From: Phycisphaerales bacterium
Lineage (GTDB): Bacteria; Planctomycetota; Phycisphaerae; Phycisphaerales; UBA1924
NCBI GenBank assembly: GCA_035627955.1
Contig: DASPKU010000002.1
Location: 180,133-244,132, forward strand
Length of the DNA stretch: 64,000 bases
Direction of reading: 5' to 3'
Position 1 is the stretch's first letter. Every line of letters begins with the position of its first letter. The notes below the pieces were generated by a model that saw only the letters and a list, made by a program, of their open reading frames with translations, was not told where the DNA came from and did no database searches. Positions 24,048-33,190 of the stretch are shown here, in pieces. Position numbers and translations under genes: made by a program.

Positions 24048-25289
24048 TCAGTCCTTCTTCGGCTCGTCCTTCTCGGGCTTCTCGCCGGGCTTGGACTGGC
24101 CCTGCTGGTGGAAGCGTGCGAGGATTTCCTGCTCCTTCTCGGCGTCGGGGACGCCGGGGTGGAACTTGCGGCGGCCGCTCGCTTCGGGCAGGCCCTTCCA
24201 CCACTCCAGCGTGTCGCGGCAGGTGTCCTCGATGGGGCGGAACTTGAGGCCGGCCTTGATCGCCTTGCTCACGTTGCGCTGGTGGAAGCCGACGTACTCA
24301 TCGACCGGCGGGATCCAGATCGGGAAGTAGACGCCCTCCTGATCCTTGAGGAACTCGTGGGGCACCCACGTCAGTGTGCTCTTGTTTGAGGACGCCTTCT
24401 GGCAGGCCTCGAGCACGCGCCCCCACTTGAGCTCACCGGCCGCGGGGCCGAGCGCGTCGTAGGCGCCCAGCGTCTTGTTCTCGGCGAGGTGCACGAGCCA
24501 CTCGCCCAGATCGCGCACGTCCACGAGCTGGATGGGGTCATTGGGGGTGCCGGGGGCGAGGATCTCGCCGCCGCGCTCGGCGCGGGCGGGCCAGTAGGCG
24601 AAGCGGCCGGTGGGGTCGTCCGGGCCGACGATGTAACCGGGGCGGACGATGGTGGTCTTGCCCGGGCACGCGGCCTCGACCGCGCGCTCGCACAGCACCT
24701 TGAGCGGCCCGTAGTACTTCCCGCCGGGGCCCATGTTCTCGACCGTCGGGTCGCCGTCCATCTCCGCGAGCTTGGCGGTCTCGTCATCGCCGACGCCCCG
24801 CGAGGGGCCGTAGGCGGAGACGCTGGAGATGAAGATGTACTGCCCGACGTTGGGGGCGAGGAGGTCGGCGGAGGCCTTGACGTGGCGCGGGTAGTAGCCC
24901 GAGTCGTCGATGACGACGTCCCACTGTTTGCCCTCGAGCGACTTGACGCCCTCGTACTTCTTCTCCTCGCCGTTCACGGTGATGGGGTCGGAGGTCTTGC
25001 TGGGGTCGCGGTTGCCGAAGAGCTTCTCGACCTCGTCGTCCTTGAAGAGGCCCGGGCGAGTGCGGCCGCGGGTGAAGGTGGAGACCGAGTGGCCGTTCTT
25101 CTGGGCCGCGCGGATGATGGCGGGGCCGAGGAAACCGGTGCCGCCGAGGATGAGGATGCGCAGCTTCTTGCCGTTGCCGGCGGGCTTGGCCTCGCCCTTG
25201 GTCGCGGGCTGGCCCATCGCGGCGCCGGCGAGGGACAGGGTGAGGCCCGCGGCCATGGAGGTCTGGAGGAACTGACGGCGCGTTGTCAT
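24048..25289 (-). CDS. Tat-exported NAD-dependent epimerase/dehydratase-like protein
   Basis: 413 residues. A twin-arginine signal (TTRRQFLQTSMAAGLTLSLA) suggests folding with cofactor before export. The mature part is an extended SDR: LRILILGGTGFLGPAIIRAA (GGxGxxG), QYIFISSVSAYGPSRG, and KYYGPLKVLCERAVEAA, with the catalytic Tyr/Lys as YYGPLK, then RPGYIVGPDDPTGRFAYW. Exported epimerase-like proteins of this kind are common in planctomycetes, and their substrate is unknown. The C-terminal 25 residues are Lys/Glu/Pro-rich. It is followed by a terminator. Confidence 0.85.
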   Translation of the reverse strand: MTTRRQFLQTSMAAGLTLSLAGAAMGQPATKGEAKPAGNGKKLRILILGGTGFLGPAIIRAAQKNGHSVSTFTRGRTRPGLFKDDEVEKLFGNRDPSKTSDPITVNGEEKKYEGVKSLEGKQWDVVIDDSGYYPRHVKASADLLAPNVGQYIFISSVSAYGPSRGVGDDETAKLAEMDGDPTVENMGPGGKYYGPLKVLCERAVEAACPGKTTIVRPGYIVGPDDPTGRFAYWPARAERGGEILAPGTPNDPIQLVDVRDLGEWLVHLAENKTLGAYDALGPAAGELKWGRVLEACQKASSNKSTLTWVPHEFLKDQEGVYFPIWIPPVDEYVGFHQRNVSKAIKAGLKFRPIEDTCRDTLEWWKGLPEASGRRKFHPGVPDAEKEQEILARFHQQGQSKPGEKPEKDEPKKD

Positions 25290-25431
25290 TGGGAGCGCTC
25301 CGGGAATCTTGGCAGGTCCGCCGGCGCGTGCGGGCGGAGGGGCACCACGGCCACCGGAGAGGATGATGCAGGATCGGCGGAAGCCCGTCAGGCGAAGGTG
25401 GCGGAATTCGCGGCGGGTCTACGCTTGACGC

Positions 25432-27426
25432 GTGAAGCCAAGCACACTGGTCGCGGCGGTGGTGGTGGGGGTCGTGGGTGTGGGGGCGGGGGCGCAAACG
25501 CAGCCGCCACCGGCACCTCCGGCCCCGGGTCCGGCGGCGCCGGGGACGCAGCCCGCACCGCAGCCGCTGCCGCCGCAGCTGAAGCTGGGGCAGCGGGTGA
25601 ACGGCCTGCGGGCTCTAGCCAAGCACGGCAGCGCGGTGGTGATCGTGAGCGACGCCGCGTCGTACCTGGAGGCGATCAGCCGCTGGCGGCCCGACGCGCG
25701 GTACCCGGTGCTGATCGACGACGGCACGCCCGAGGCCCACGAGAACATCGCGAGGTTCGTGCGCGGGTATGGGCCGGCGAAGGTGGTGCGGTGGAAGGCG
25801 GAGGGTGCCGGCGAAGGCGGCGCGGCATGGCCCGAGGTGGCTGTTGAGGATGTGCAGAAGGTCGTGGCGCGCTCGTGGGGCATCCCCAAAGAGCACGCGT
25901 CGGAGCCGCTGCTGGTGCAGTTGTGGGACAAGCTCAAGTTCGAGCCGCCGGGCGTGGTGGTGATGAGCCCCAGGGACACGGCGTGGCCCGCGGCGGTCGC
26001 GCTGGCGGCGGCCCGCGGGCAGCTGGTCATCGGCGCGAGCGTGCCCGGCGGCGTGAGCGGGATGATCTCGACCGCCGACGCGGATGCACTGGAGAAGACC
26101 ATCCAGGAGGGTGCCGAGGCGAGCGGTAAGGCGTGGCGGGGGATGGGCGACGCCATTGAGACGGTGACGCTGTGCCTCAACTGCCCCTCGAAGCTCGATA
26201 CCGGCAAGCCCAACGAGTACTACGCGCTGACGGACCGCATCGGGCGGATCAGCACGGGGCTGGAGGACGGCACGCGCTGGGCGTGGACGGGGCAGGTGTT
26301 CGGCAACCAGCAGCAGAGCGCGTACATGGCGATGTGCTCGCTGTTCATCCCGACGCGCAAGGCGTGGCTGTTCGACGGGTACCCGACGGGCGAGCCGTGG
26401 AGCCAGTGGGACTGCACGAAGGCGGGGGGAATCCTGAAGGACGCGGGGGTCGCGGTGGAGGTGGACGACACGCCGCGCCAGGGGGCGCGGGAGTGGAAGC
26501 TGCGGAGTGCGCGGGCGCTGAGCGCGGAGCTGGTGCTGGTCAACAGCAAGGGCGGGAGTAACTTCTTCGATCTGGAGCCGGGGCAGTGCCGGCCGGGGCA
26601 TATCCCCGTGCTGGACGTGCCGAGCGTGGTGCACTTCGTGCACTCGTGGTCGGCGCAGTTCCTGACGGCGCGGGGCACGGTGGCGGGGCGGTGGATCGAG
26701 CGGGGGGCGTTTGGCTACTACGGGTCGGTGAACGAGCCGTATTTGCAGGCGTTCCTGCCGACGCCGGCGGCGGCCGGGCGGCTGGTGGCGGGGGCGCCGT
26801 TTGCGCCGGCGGTGCGGACCGACGCGGCCAAGCTTTGGAAGCTCGCGGTGGTGGGCGACCCCTTGTACGTGCTGGGGCGGGAGCAGCCGCGGTTTGATGA
26901 CCTGGGGCTGGAGGGCGCGGTGGACGTGAGCGAGGGGCTGCGCGAGCTGCTCACGGGCGGGAAGTTCACGGAGGCGCTGCGGGTGCTGACGCTCACGGGC
27001 AAGGACCAGAAGGCAGCGCAGCTGGCGCTCTCGCTGCTGAAGGACAGGCCAGAGGGGCTGGAACCGCGCGGCGTCGCGTACGCGGTGCAGGCGGCGCTGC
27101 GGAGCGGGAACAACGCGGGCGTGGTGAAGCTGTACGCGAACCTGGGAGAGCTGGCCAAAGACCCGGTGCTGCAGGACACACTGTGGCTCGCGGCGTACCC
27201 GCTGCTGGAGGCGCCCGAAGACGACGTGCTGAAGGTGCTGTACGACAACGTGCGGCTGGATCAGCCGGGCGCGGACGCGACGACGCTCGCCGCGGCGTGG
27301 TCGCGGAAGATCTCGCGGGCGAGCGCGGATGCGATGCTGGAGTCACTGCGGAAGCGGCTGAACGCAGAGCAGCAGAAGGACCTGGATGAGTGGATGAAGC
27401 GGCCGTTTCAGCAGTGGGGGAGGTAG
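25432..27426 (+). CDS. Secreted hypothetical protein, 664 residues
   Basis: Starts at GTG 25432 with a signal peptide (STLVAAVVVGVVGVGAGAQT), followed by a Pro/Ala-rich linker (to about residue 45). The body has Rossmann-like alternation early on (HGSAVVIVSDAASYLEAISR, YPVLIDDGTPEAHENIARFV) and a later part with CLNCPSKLDTGKPNEYYALTD and DVPSVVHFVHSWSAQFL. That part resembles the caspase-like/TIGR03790-type layout in which a late domain ends AAKLWKLAVVGDPLYVL. The C-terminal 170 residues are alpha-helical and repeat-like. I do not recognise a characterised family. Confidence 0.7.
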   Translation: MKPSTLVAAVVVGVVGVGAGAQTQPPPAPPAPGPAAPGTQPAPQPLPPQLKLGQRVNGLRALAKHGSAVVIVSDAASYLEAISRWRPDARYPVLIDDGTPEAHENIARFVRGYGPAKVVRWKAEGAGEGGAAWPEVAVEDVQKVVARSWGIPKEHASEPLLVQLWDKLKFEPPGVVVMSPRDTAWPAAVALAAARGQLVIGASVPGGVSGMISTADADALEKTIQEGAEASGKAWRGMGDAIETVTLCLNCPSKLDTGKPNEYYALTDRIGRISTGLEDGTRWAWTGQVFGNQQQSAYMAMCSLFIPTRKAWLFDGYPTGEPWSQWDCTKAGGILKDAGVAVEVDDTPRQGAREWKLRSARALSAELVLVNSKGGSNFFDLEPGQCRPGHIPVLDVPSVVHFVHSWSAQFLTARGTVAGRWIERGAFGYYGSVNEPYLQAFLPTPAAAGRLVAGAPFAPAVRTDAAKLWKLAVVGDPLYVLGREQPRFDDLGLEGAVDVSEGLRELLTGGKFTEALRVLTLTGKDQKAAQLALSLLKDRPEGLEPRGVAYAVQAALRSGNNAGVVKLYANLGELAKDPVLQDTLWLAAYPLLEAPEDDVLKVLYDNVRLDQPGADATTLAAAWSRKISRASADAMLESLRKRLNAEQQKDLDEWMKRPFQQWGR

Positions 27427-27431
27427 TAGGG

Positions 27432-27590
27432 ATGGACGTATATGAGCAGGTTGAGCGAGTGGGCTCTGTCGAGGACTTCCGTACGTTTGTTCGAGTGCTA
27501 CGAGCAGACCTCACAACGAATCCTGAGCGATGGGGGCACACAACGCTTGAGGGGTACCTCGAGTGCTGCTGGCCGCGTCGTTATATGAGT
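27432..27590 (+). pseudogene. Truncated DUF7660-like fragment
   Basis: From ATG 27432 the frame reads MDVYEQVERVGSVEDFRTF, then VRVLRADLTTNPERWGHTTL and EGYLEC. The spacing of EDF..F...L..DL..NP..W...TLE.FL matches the start of the small DUF7660 family. After about 50 residues the resemblance ends (CWPRRYMSD...), and the frame runs on into the antisense of the methylase gene without a stop. It looks like a gene whose 3' half was lost. The family assignment is from memory of its pattern. Confidence 0.5.
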
Positions 27591-27641
27591 GACCGCGTAC
27601 TCGTCAGGAGCTCGCGCTCCGATCTCGTACGCGTGGGAGCG

Positions 27642-28646
27642 TCACGTAACGACAAACAAGAACTCGGTGTTGCGCAGGTGGCTGACGGTGCCGACCTTCT
27701 GGCCGCCGGGGTTGTAGATGCCGATCTGGGCGCCGACGTAGCGCTTGTAGTCGCGCTCATGCACGGTGACGTGGCCGCGGGTGGAGAGGATGGCCTCGGC
27801 CTGCTCGCGGGTGAGGTAGCCCTCGTTGCTGAAGGACACGACGAGGATGGGCGCGGCCACCGCTTCGATGAGGCGCGCGAAGGCGTCGGCGAACTGCGTG
27901 CGCGAGTTGAAGGGGCTGCGGCGGTCGCGGACGTCGGCGCGTTTGCAGGCGGTGCCGTAGACGGCGGGCTTGTCCCAGCGGACGAGGGTTTCCCAAATGT
28001 GGTAGTTGCCGAGGTAGCTGTGCTGGTTGTAGGGCGGGTCGATGTACGCGATGTCGGCGGGCGTGCGGGCGGCGTCGAGGGCGTCGAGGCTGAGGGCGCG
28101 GCACTTGGCGCCCTGTGGGCGCGGCAGCACGTTGGGGACGCGGAGTTCGAGAGGGTTGTGGGCGCGGGGTGCCCACGACTTGAGGTACGCCATCTGGACG
28201 CCGGTTGTGGAGTCCACGCGGTCCGCGGCCTCCATGAGCGAGACGAGCATCACGGCCTCGAGCTCGGGGTCGAGGGACTTGGCCGCGATCGCTTCGCGGA
28301 TGGCGTCGATGCGTTCGCCGTTGTGCGGCTGGAAGAAGCGGGACTGCTGGCAGAAGGTGTGGGTGAAGTAGCCCGGCCGGCCGGGGAGCGTGTTGAACTC
28401 GCGGACGAGCAGCTGGGCATTCTCGAGCACGTCCTCCGCATCGGCCTGCACGTAGCAGGTGGCGAGGGCGTGGGCGTAGGCGTTGTGGTCGTTGGCGATC
28501 ACACGGTGGCCACGGGCCTTGAGGGCGTGGCCGACGCGTGAGGTCCCGGAGAAGAGGTCGAGGACGGTGCCGCCCGGGGCGAGCTCGGCGATCACCTCTG
28601 TGATCAGCGGGAGGAGCGTGCGTTTGGAGCCGAGGTACTTGATCAC
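27642..28646 (-). CDS. DNA adenine methylase (N6-adenine, D12-like)
   Basis: 334 residues from GTG 28646, where homologous sequence begins (IKYLGSKRTLLPLITEVI); a longer reading runs into a repeat. The SAM-binding motif is LDLFSGTSRVGHALKARGH (FxGxxxxG), and the catalytic motif IV is YIDPPYNQHSYLGNYH, i.e. DPPY. The middle contains the target-recognition region (SLMEAADRVDSTTGVQMAYL). It methylates adenine N6 in DNA; the recognition site is unknown. No restriction endonuclease is adjacent, so it is an orphan methylase or the remnant of a system, next to a truncated gene and a repeat. Confidence 0.88.
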   Translation of the reverse strand: MIKYLGSKRTLLPLITEVIAELAPGGTVLDLFSGTSRVGHALKARGHRVIANDHNAYAHALATCYVQADAEDVLENAQLLVREFNTLPGRPGYFTHTFCQQSRFFQPHNGERIDAIREAIAAKSLDPELEAVMLVSLMEAADRVDSTTGVQMAYLKSWAPRAHNPLELRVPNVLPRPQGAKCRALSLDALDAARTPADIAYIDPPYNQHSYLGNYHIWETLVRWDKPAVYGTACKRADVRDRRSPFNSRTQFADAFARLIEAVAAPILVVSFSNEGYLTREQAEAILSTRGHVTVHERDYKRYVGAQIGIYNPGGQKVGTVSHLRNTEFLFVVT

Positions 28647-28719
28647 GCTGGGGCAGTGTAGTTGAAAGGAGCCAGCAGCCCATGCGCGATCGGGCCTTCT
28701 TGGGCAGCGGTTAGCGGAA

Positions 28720-28800
28720 GAATCGCCCCGATGGGGCTCTGCAGACGCTCGCGAACACAACCCCGGGTTGCGCTCGAAGACTCGCTTCACCCGGGGCTAC
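28720..28800. repeat. Composite repeat, copy D (stem variant)
   Basis: The left hairpin is CGCCCC-GAT-GGGGC. The middle stem is CCCCGGGT / ACCCGGGG around TGCGCTCGAAGACTCGCTTC, the same 20-base interior as in copy C, whose stem is CCACCAGT / ACTGGTGG. Pairing is therefore retained with changed bases. Immediately after it a small hairpin CCCGC-TAC-GCGGG occurs at 28810-28822. These fill the 193-nt gap. Confidence 0.7.
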
Positions 28801-28839
28801 TACAAGCCACCCGCTACGCGGGTTCAGAGGTCGTGCCAC

Positions 28840-30183
28840 TCAGCGCCGTGGGTTGCGGGGGGTGCCGGATTTGAGGGTGCGCGGGGGCTTGGGGGGGAAG
28901 GGGGTGCGCGGCGGTGGAGCGGATTCGGCCGCGCCGTTCGCGGCAGCGTGGGGCGTGGGCGCTTCGGGAGCAACTGGTTGCTCGGAAGCAGTTGGACTAG
29001 CGGGAGCAGCGGGAGCGGGCTGCGGCACCTCGGCAATCGCCGGCGCCTGGCTGTCGTTCATCGCGTCCGCCACGTTGATGCGGGCGAAAATGAGGCGGCC
29101 GGCGGAGGTCTGGAGGCTTGAGGTGACCGTCATCGTCACCGTGTGGCCGATGGCGTGGGCGCCGTCCTCGGCGACAACCATCGTGCCGTCGGCGAGGTAG
29201 CCGACGCCCTGCGTGGCCTGCTCGCCCTGGCGGACGAGTTTGATGGTGACTTGCTCGCCCGGGACGAGGGCGGACTTGAGGGCGTTGGCGAGGTCGTTGA
29301 TGTTGAGGACGGGGACGCCGTGGATGTTGGCGACGCGGGCGAGGCCGACGTCGGTGGTGGCGACCATCGCGGACATCGAGCGGGCGAGCTCGACGACCAT
29401 CTGGTCCACGGCCTTGCCGGGCACGAGCGTGTCGTCGATGGTGACGTCCAGGCGCGGCTGTCGCTGCAGCTTGGCGATGATCTCTAGCCCTCGGCGGCCC
29501 TTGCTGCGGCGCATGGCGTCGGCGGAGTCGGCCAGCTGCTGGAGCTCGCCGACCACGAAGCGGGGGATGACCACCGGAGCCTGCATGAAGCCGGTCGCGG
29601 CGACGTCGGCGATGCGGCCGTCGATGAGGACGGAGGTATCGATGAGGATGGGGCGCACGCCGCGGAGCTGCTTGGCGAACTCGACGTAGGGGATCACGAG
29701 GCGGAAGTCGTCCTGCGTCTGGAGGATGGTGGAGACGCCCAGGTAGCTCAGGGTGATGCCGATGATGATCTTGATGGAGTTGACGGTGGGCTTGAGCTCG
29801 GCGACGGCCTTCTCCTCCACCGCCCAGCTCTCGACGGCGAGGTCGATGATGAAGCCAAGGGCCAAGGTGGCGATGAGGCCGGCGAGGACGCCCACGAGCA
29901 CGCCGACGATGGTGCCGGTCTTCTTGTTGGGCGTGAGGAGGTCAACGCCCAGGGCCCCGAGGAACAGGATGACCGAGACGAGCAGCGGCAGCCACCACTG
30001 GGTGCCGACGCCCTCGTTGAAGCCCTCCTGATGCTGGAGGAAGGCGAGGGTGGTGAAGGTGGCGATGAGGATGAAGAAGGCGGCGCGGACGATCTTGAGC
30101 ATCACCGCGCGCTGGCGGGCCGCGGCCTCGGCGGGGTGGAGGGAGTAGTTGGGCTCGGGGGATTGGCTGGGGCGGAGGATCAC
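28840..30183 (-). CDS. YacL-like PIN/TRAM domain membrane protein
   Basis: 447 residues from GTG 30183. Four hydrophobic segments (about 30-150) are followed by a PIN domain starting RPILIDTSVLIDGRIADVAA with the first acidic residue, later MVATTDVGLARVANIHGVPV and NINDLANALK, and then a TRAM domain (GVGYLADGTMVVAEDGAHAI). This order is typical of YacL/Mtb Rv2119-type PIN nucleases of Gram-positive bacteria and others. The C-terminal 90 residues are Pro/Ala-rich and disordered. A conserved membrane-anchored endoribonuclease role is assumed but unproven here. Confidence 0.85.
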   Translation of the reverse strand: MILRPSQSPEPNYSLHPAEAAARQRAVMLKIVRAAFFILIATFTTLAFLQHQEGFNEGVGTQWWLPLLVSVILFLGALGVDLLTPNKKTGTIVGVLVGVLAGLIATLALGFIIDLAVESWAVEEKAVAELKPTVNSIKIIIGITLSYLGVSTILQTQDDFRLVIPYVEFAKQLRGVRPILIDTSVLIDGRIADVAATGFMQAPVVIPRFVVGELQQLADSADAMRRSKGRRGLEIIAKLQRQPRLDVTIDDTLVPGKAVDQMVVELARSMSAMVATTDVGLARVANIHGVPVLNINDLANALKSALVPGEQVTIKLVRQGEQATQGVGYLADGTMVVAEDGAHAIGHTVTMTVTSSLQTSAGRLIFARINVADAMNDSQAPAIAEVPQPAPAAPASPTASEQPVAPEAPTPHAAANGAAESAPPPRTPFPPKPPRTLKSGTPRNPRR

Positions 30184-30223
30184 CGTCCAAGTGTACGGGT
30201 TGGGGGTGGCGGCGGGTTCAGGT

Positions 30224-30252
30224 TTGATTGGGGGAGCGGGGGGCACTAACCT
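30224..30252 (+). promoter_or_regulatory. Predicted promoter of the SRP RNA
   Basis: TTGATT (30224-30229) and TAACCT (30247-30252) are separated by exactly 17 nt. The predicted start falls at about 30259-30262, where the SRP RNA terminal helix begins. Confidence 0.6.
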
Positions 30253-30261
30253 CCGTGCTCG

Positions 30262-30386
30262 TCCCCCCGATCGACGGCCGGGCCCGGTGCACGGATGGCC
30301 CGTGAACCTGGTCAGGGCTTGACCGCAGCAGCCATAAGCGGCCGTCGTCCGGTGCCGCCGGTGTCCTGGCCGTCGATCGGGGGGAT
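30262..30386 (+). ncRNA. ffs: Signal recognition particle RNA (4.5S-like) with altered apical loop
   Basis: The ends pair as a perfect 18-bp helix (30262-30279 with 30368-30385; TCCCCCCGATCGACGGCC). The apical region carries the conserved bacterial SRP helix 8 strands: GTGAACCTGGTCAGGGC on the 5' side and GCAGCAGCCATAAGCGG on the 3' side, i.e. the symmetric-loop CAGG/AGCA that binds Ffh. The six bases between (30319-30324) are TTGACC where most bacteria have CGGAAG (closing pair and GGAA tetraloop). The RNA lies in the gap between YacL and the flavoprotein genes behind a predicted promoter. The gene symbol is by analogy. Confidence 0.85.
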
Positions 30387-30494
30387 GAGTGGGGGAAGAG
30401 TTCTCGGGCGTAGCGCCCAACCGCAGCCGATGATGGGGTCCTCTGGCCACCACCGCTAGAATCGGTGCTGGGATCTGTCAGGAGAGGACCGCGT

Positions 30495-32117
30495 TTGACT
30501 AAGCATGCGACCGTCGGGCCGGATGAGCGGATCGTGATCATCGGCGCGGGGCCTACGGGCCTGGGCGCCGGGTACCGCCTGAAGGAGCTCGGCCACACGA
30601 ACTTCGCGATCTACGACCGCCACCCCTACGTAGGCGGGCTGTCGCACAGCTTCACCGACGACAAGGGCTTCACGTGGGACATCGGCGGGCACGTGATGTT
30701 CTCGCACTACACGTACTACGACCAGTGCTTCGAGAAGCTGATGGGGAGCGACTTCACCCTGAACAACCGCGAGAGCTGGGTGCGGATGTTCGACCGGTGG
30801 GTGCCGTACCCCTTCCAGAACAACGTGCGCTACCTGCCCAAGGAGGCGGCGTTTGAGTGCATCGCCGGGCTGATCAAAGCCCAGGGCGGCAAGGGGAAGG
30901 TCCCGAGCCCCGCGGCGGCCCGCAACTTCGGCGAGTTCATCGACGCGGTGTTCGGCGAGGGGATCGCCAAGCACTTCATGCGCCCGTACAACTTCAAGGT
31001 CTGGGCGTACCCGCCCGAGATGATGAACAAGCAGTGGATCGGCGAGCGGGTCGCGGTGATCGACGTGGAGCGGGCGCTCAAGAACGTAATGCTGGGGCTG
31101 GATGACTTCGGCTGGGGCCCCAACAACCAGTTCAAGTTCCCCTTGAAGGGCGGCACGGGCGAGTTCTACCGCCGGTTCGGGCCGGTGCTGGGGCTGACCG
31201 AGGACGGGCGGGAGACGCAGCGGTCGCACATCAAGCTGAGCCGCACGGTGGTGAGCATCGATGTGGATGCGCGGGTGGTGACGTTTAACACGGGGGAGCA
31301 GGTTCCCTACGACACGCTCATCAGCACCATGCCACTGGACGTGCTGTGCCGCGAGGTGCTGGTGGGGAACGTTCCCGATTCGATCCGCGCGGCGGCAGGC
31401 AGGCTGCTGCACAGCGGCGGGCACATGGTGGGCATCGGCATCAAGCGGCCGTGCCCGAGCACCAAGAGCTGGATGTACTTCCCCGAGGCCAACTGCCCCT
31501 TCTACCGGGTGACGTACCTCTCGAACTACTCGCCCTTCATGACGCCGGACAAGGACCGGTACTACTCGCTGCTGTGCGAGACGAGCACGAGCGACGTGAA
31601 GCCGGTGGACGCCTCCCGCATCGTGGAGGACACGATCGAGGGGTTGATCAACGCCGGGCTGATCACGCGCGAGGAGACCAAGGACATCGTCTCGACGTGG
31701 CACTACTACGCGGACTACTCGTACCCGACGCCGAGTGTGGAGCGCGATGAGGTGCTGAGCGTCCTGATTCCCTGGCTGGAGGCGCGGGGGATCTACTCGC
31801 GCGGGCGGTTCGGGATGTGGAAGTACGAGGTGGCGAACACCGACCACACACTCATGCAGGGCGTGGAGTGCGTGAACCGGCTGCTGCTGGGAGAGCCGGA
31901 GACCACCATCGGCGTGGTGTACAAGGTGACCGAGGACGGGCGTCAGGCGGCCGTGCACGAGCGCCCGGCGCACGCGGGTTCGGGCGAGAAGCGGATCAGG
32001 CCGTCCGTTGCGCACGCGGAAGCGAAGCCCGAAGCGGTGCTGATCGAAGCGAAAGTCGGCGATCTCGCGGCGGGGCCGATCGGCGAGGAAGAGGTCGGGA
32101 TCGGCGAGGGCTCGTGA
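30495..32117 (+). CDS. UDP-galactopyranose mutase-like / amine oxidase-like FAD protein
   Basis: 540 residues from TTG 30495, chosen because AGGAGAGG lies at a suitable distance; GTG 30465 is the alternative. The FAD-binding motif is VIIGAGPTGLGAGYRLKELG, followed by YVGGLSHSFTDDKGFTWDIG and GGHVMFSHYTYYDQCFE. The region WVPYPFQNNVRYLP is close to the UGM active-site segment, and the C-terminal part (RFGMWKYEVANTDHTLMQGV) completes the fold. Proteins of this subgroup sit in polysaccharide clusters and may be mutases or oxidases; the exact reaction is not settled. The last 60 residues are an Ala/Glu-rich tail. Confidence 0.75.
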   Translation: MTKHATVGPDERIVIIGAGPTGLGAGYRLKELGHTNFAIYDRHPYVGGLSHSFTDDKGFTWDIGGHVMFSHYTYYDQCFEKLMGSDFTLNNRESWVRMFDRWVPYPFQNNVRYLPKEAAFECIAGLIKAQGGKGKVPSPAAARNFGEFIDAVFGEGIAKHFMRPYNFKVWAYPPEMMNKQWIGERVAVIDVERALKNVMLGLDDFGWGPNNQFKFPLKGGTGEFYRRFGPVLGLTEDGRETQRSHIKLSRTVVSIDVDARVVTFNTGEQVPYDTLISTMPLDVLCREVLVGNVPDSIRAAAGRLLHSGGHMVGIGIKRPCPSTKSWMYFPEANCPFYRVTYLSNYSPFMTPDKDRYYSLLCETSTSDVKPVDASRIVEDTIEGLINAGLITREETKDIVSTWHYYADYSYPTPSVERDEVLSVLIPWLEARGIYSRGRFGMWKYEVANTDHTLMQGVECVNRLLLGEPETTIGVVYKVTEDGRQAAVHERPAHAGSGEKRIRPSVAHAEAKPEAVLIEAKVGDLAAGPIGEEEVGIGEGS

Positions 32118-32446
32118 GCGCGCAAGCAGCGACAGCCCAGCGGCTTCCCCGGCGCGGGTGACGGGTGCGAAACAGCGGATGGCGTTTGCGGCGTGCGGCG
32201 AGGGTCCGAGAGCCGCGCCTTCGTTCGGCCTGTGCCGTTTGTTCCAAAAGAGCGGCCATTATCGTGGCCCAGAGGCAAAATTGGTGCACATTCCCAGCAG
32301 ACGGGCCGGGTTGGGGTTTACGGACGGGCTCCACTGCGTGGGTCCCGTTCTCGACACAGCACGCCCGTGCGTGTGGGCTGGGGGGCTGTCCCTTCGGTCG
32401 AGGGTTCTGCTGCGTGGAGTCGCCCGGCCGCAATCGGGCGAGTGGT

Positions 32447-33091
32447 ATGAGTGCGCTGTCGCGTCAACCCGAGGTGATTCTGCTTGCCCAGGACTGGCAG
32501 GCGGATGTCACGCAGCTGCTGGATGAGCACCATCTGGTGGCGTGGTCCGACAGCCACGCCCGCCGAACACAGTTCGCAGTCTCGCTGGGTCAGTTCCTCG
32601 GAAGCCAGCGGGACACCGAAGTGTGTGTCTTCTACGGCAAGCACATCACCGACCTCGAAAGCTTCTGCTACCAGCTGGAGCGGGCGATCCCCGGGCCGAC
32701 GCTGGAGCGGCGCGTCGATGGCCCCGGCGGGGTGGTTGCTCTGCTGCGGACGCGGGCGAGCTTCCGCGGGCGGCCGGAGAGCAAGTTCCGCTACTACATC
32801 TGGCACGACGCGGATGTGCTGCTGCGGGCCAATCACAAGCTCTTCGGGCAGCTGGTGGACGCGATCTCGGGCGTCGCGGCCGAGGCCGAGTACGTCAGCG
32901 ACGAGCTGCTGCTGCTGCACCGGGCGGTGTACGTGGGCGGGTCGATCCTGGACATCTACGGCGAGGACGCCCGCGGCCAGTTCCAGAGCTGGCGGGCCGA
33001 TGAGCACGACGAGCCGTTCTGGAAAGTCGTGACGGGGATCGAGGCGCCGCCATTCATGCGGTACCGGATTGATCTGCTGGGCAAGCGGTAA
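32447..33091 (+). CDS. Hypothetical protein, 214 residues
   Basis: Starts at ATG 32447 (MSALSRQPEVILLAQDWQ); an in-frame extension to 32165 is Arg/Cys-rich and unlikely to be coding. Alpha/beta alternation is visible (VCVFYGKHITDLESFCYQLE, FRYYIWHDADVLLRANHKL, ILDIYGEDARGQFQSW). It has no signal peptide and no clear catalytic motif. I do not recognise a family. The roughly 330-nt stretch before it (32118-32446) holds no other supported gene. Confidence 0.7.
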   Translation: MSALSRQPEVILLAQDWQADVTQLLDEHHLVAWSDSHARRTQFAVSLGQFLGSQRDTEVCVFYGKHITDLESFCYQLERAIPGPTLERRVDGPGGVVALLRTRASFRGRPESKFRYYIWHDADVLLRANHKLFGQLVDAISGVAAEAEYVSDELLLLHRAVYVGGSILDIYGEDARGQFQSWRADEHDEPFWKVVTGIEAPPFMRYRIDLLGKR

Positions 33092-33190
33092 GGCGCGTAG
33101 GTCCAATAGGTCTGCTGGGTCGGGTAGCTCTGACGGGGACCTGCTCTCATGAATGAGCGGGGTCTTCGTGCCGACCTACGCTTGGATGCA

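Noticed and set aside
27591..28541. Continuation of the DUF7660-like frame
   Set aside because: Beyond about 27590 the translation is the antisense of the methylase gene and has no resemblance to the family.
32118..32446. Possible 6S RNA or N-terminal extension before the hypothetical gene
   Set aside because: I could not find a convincing closing stem with central bubble, and the in-frame extension is Arg/Cys-rich without family support.
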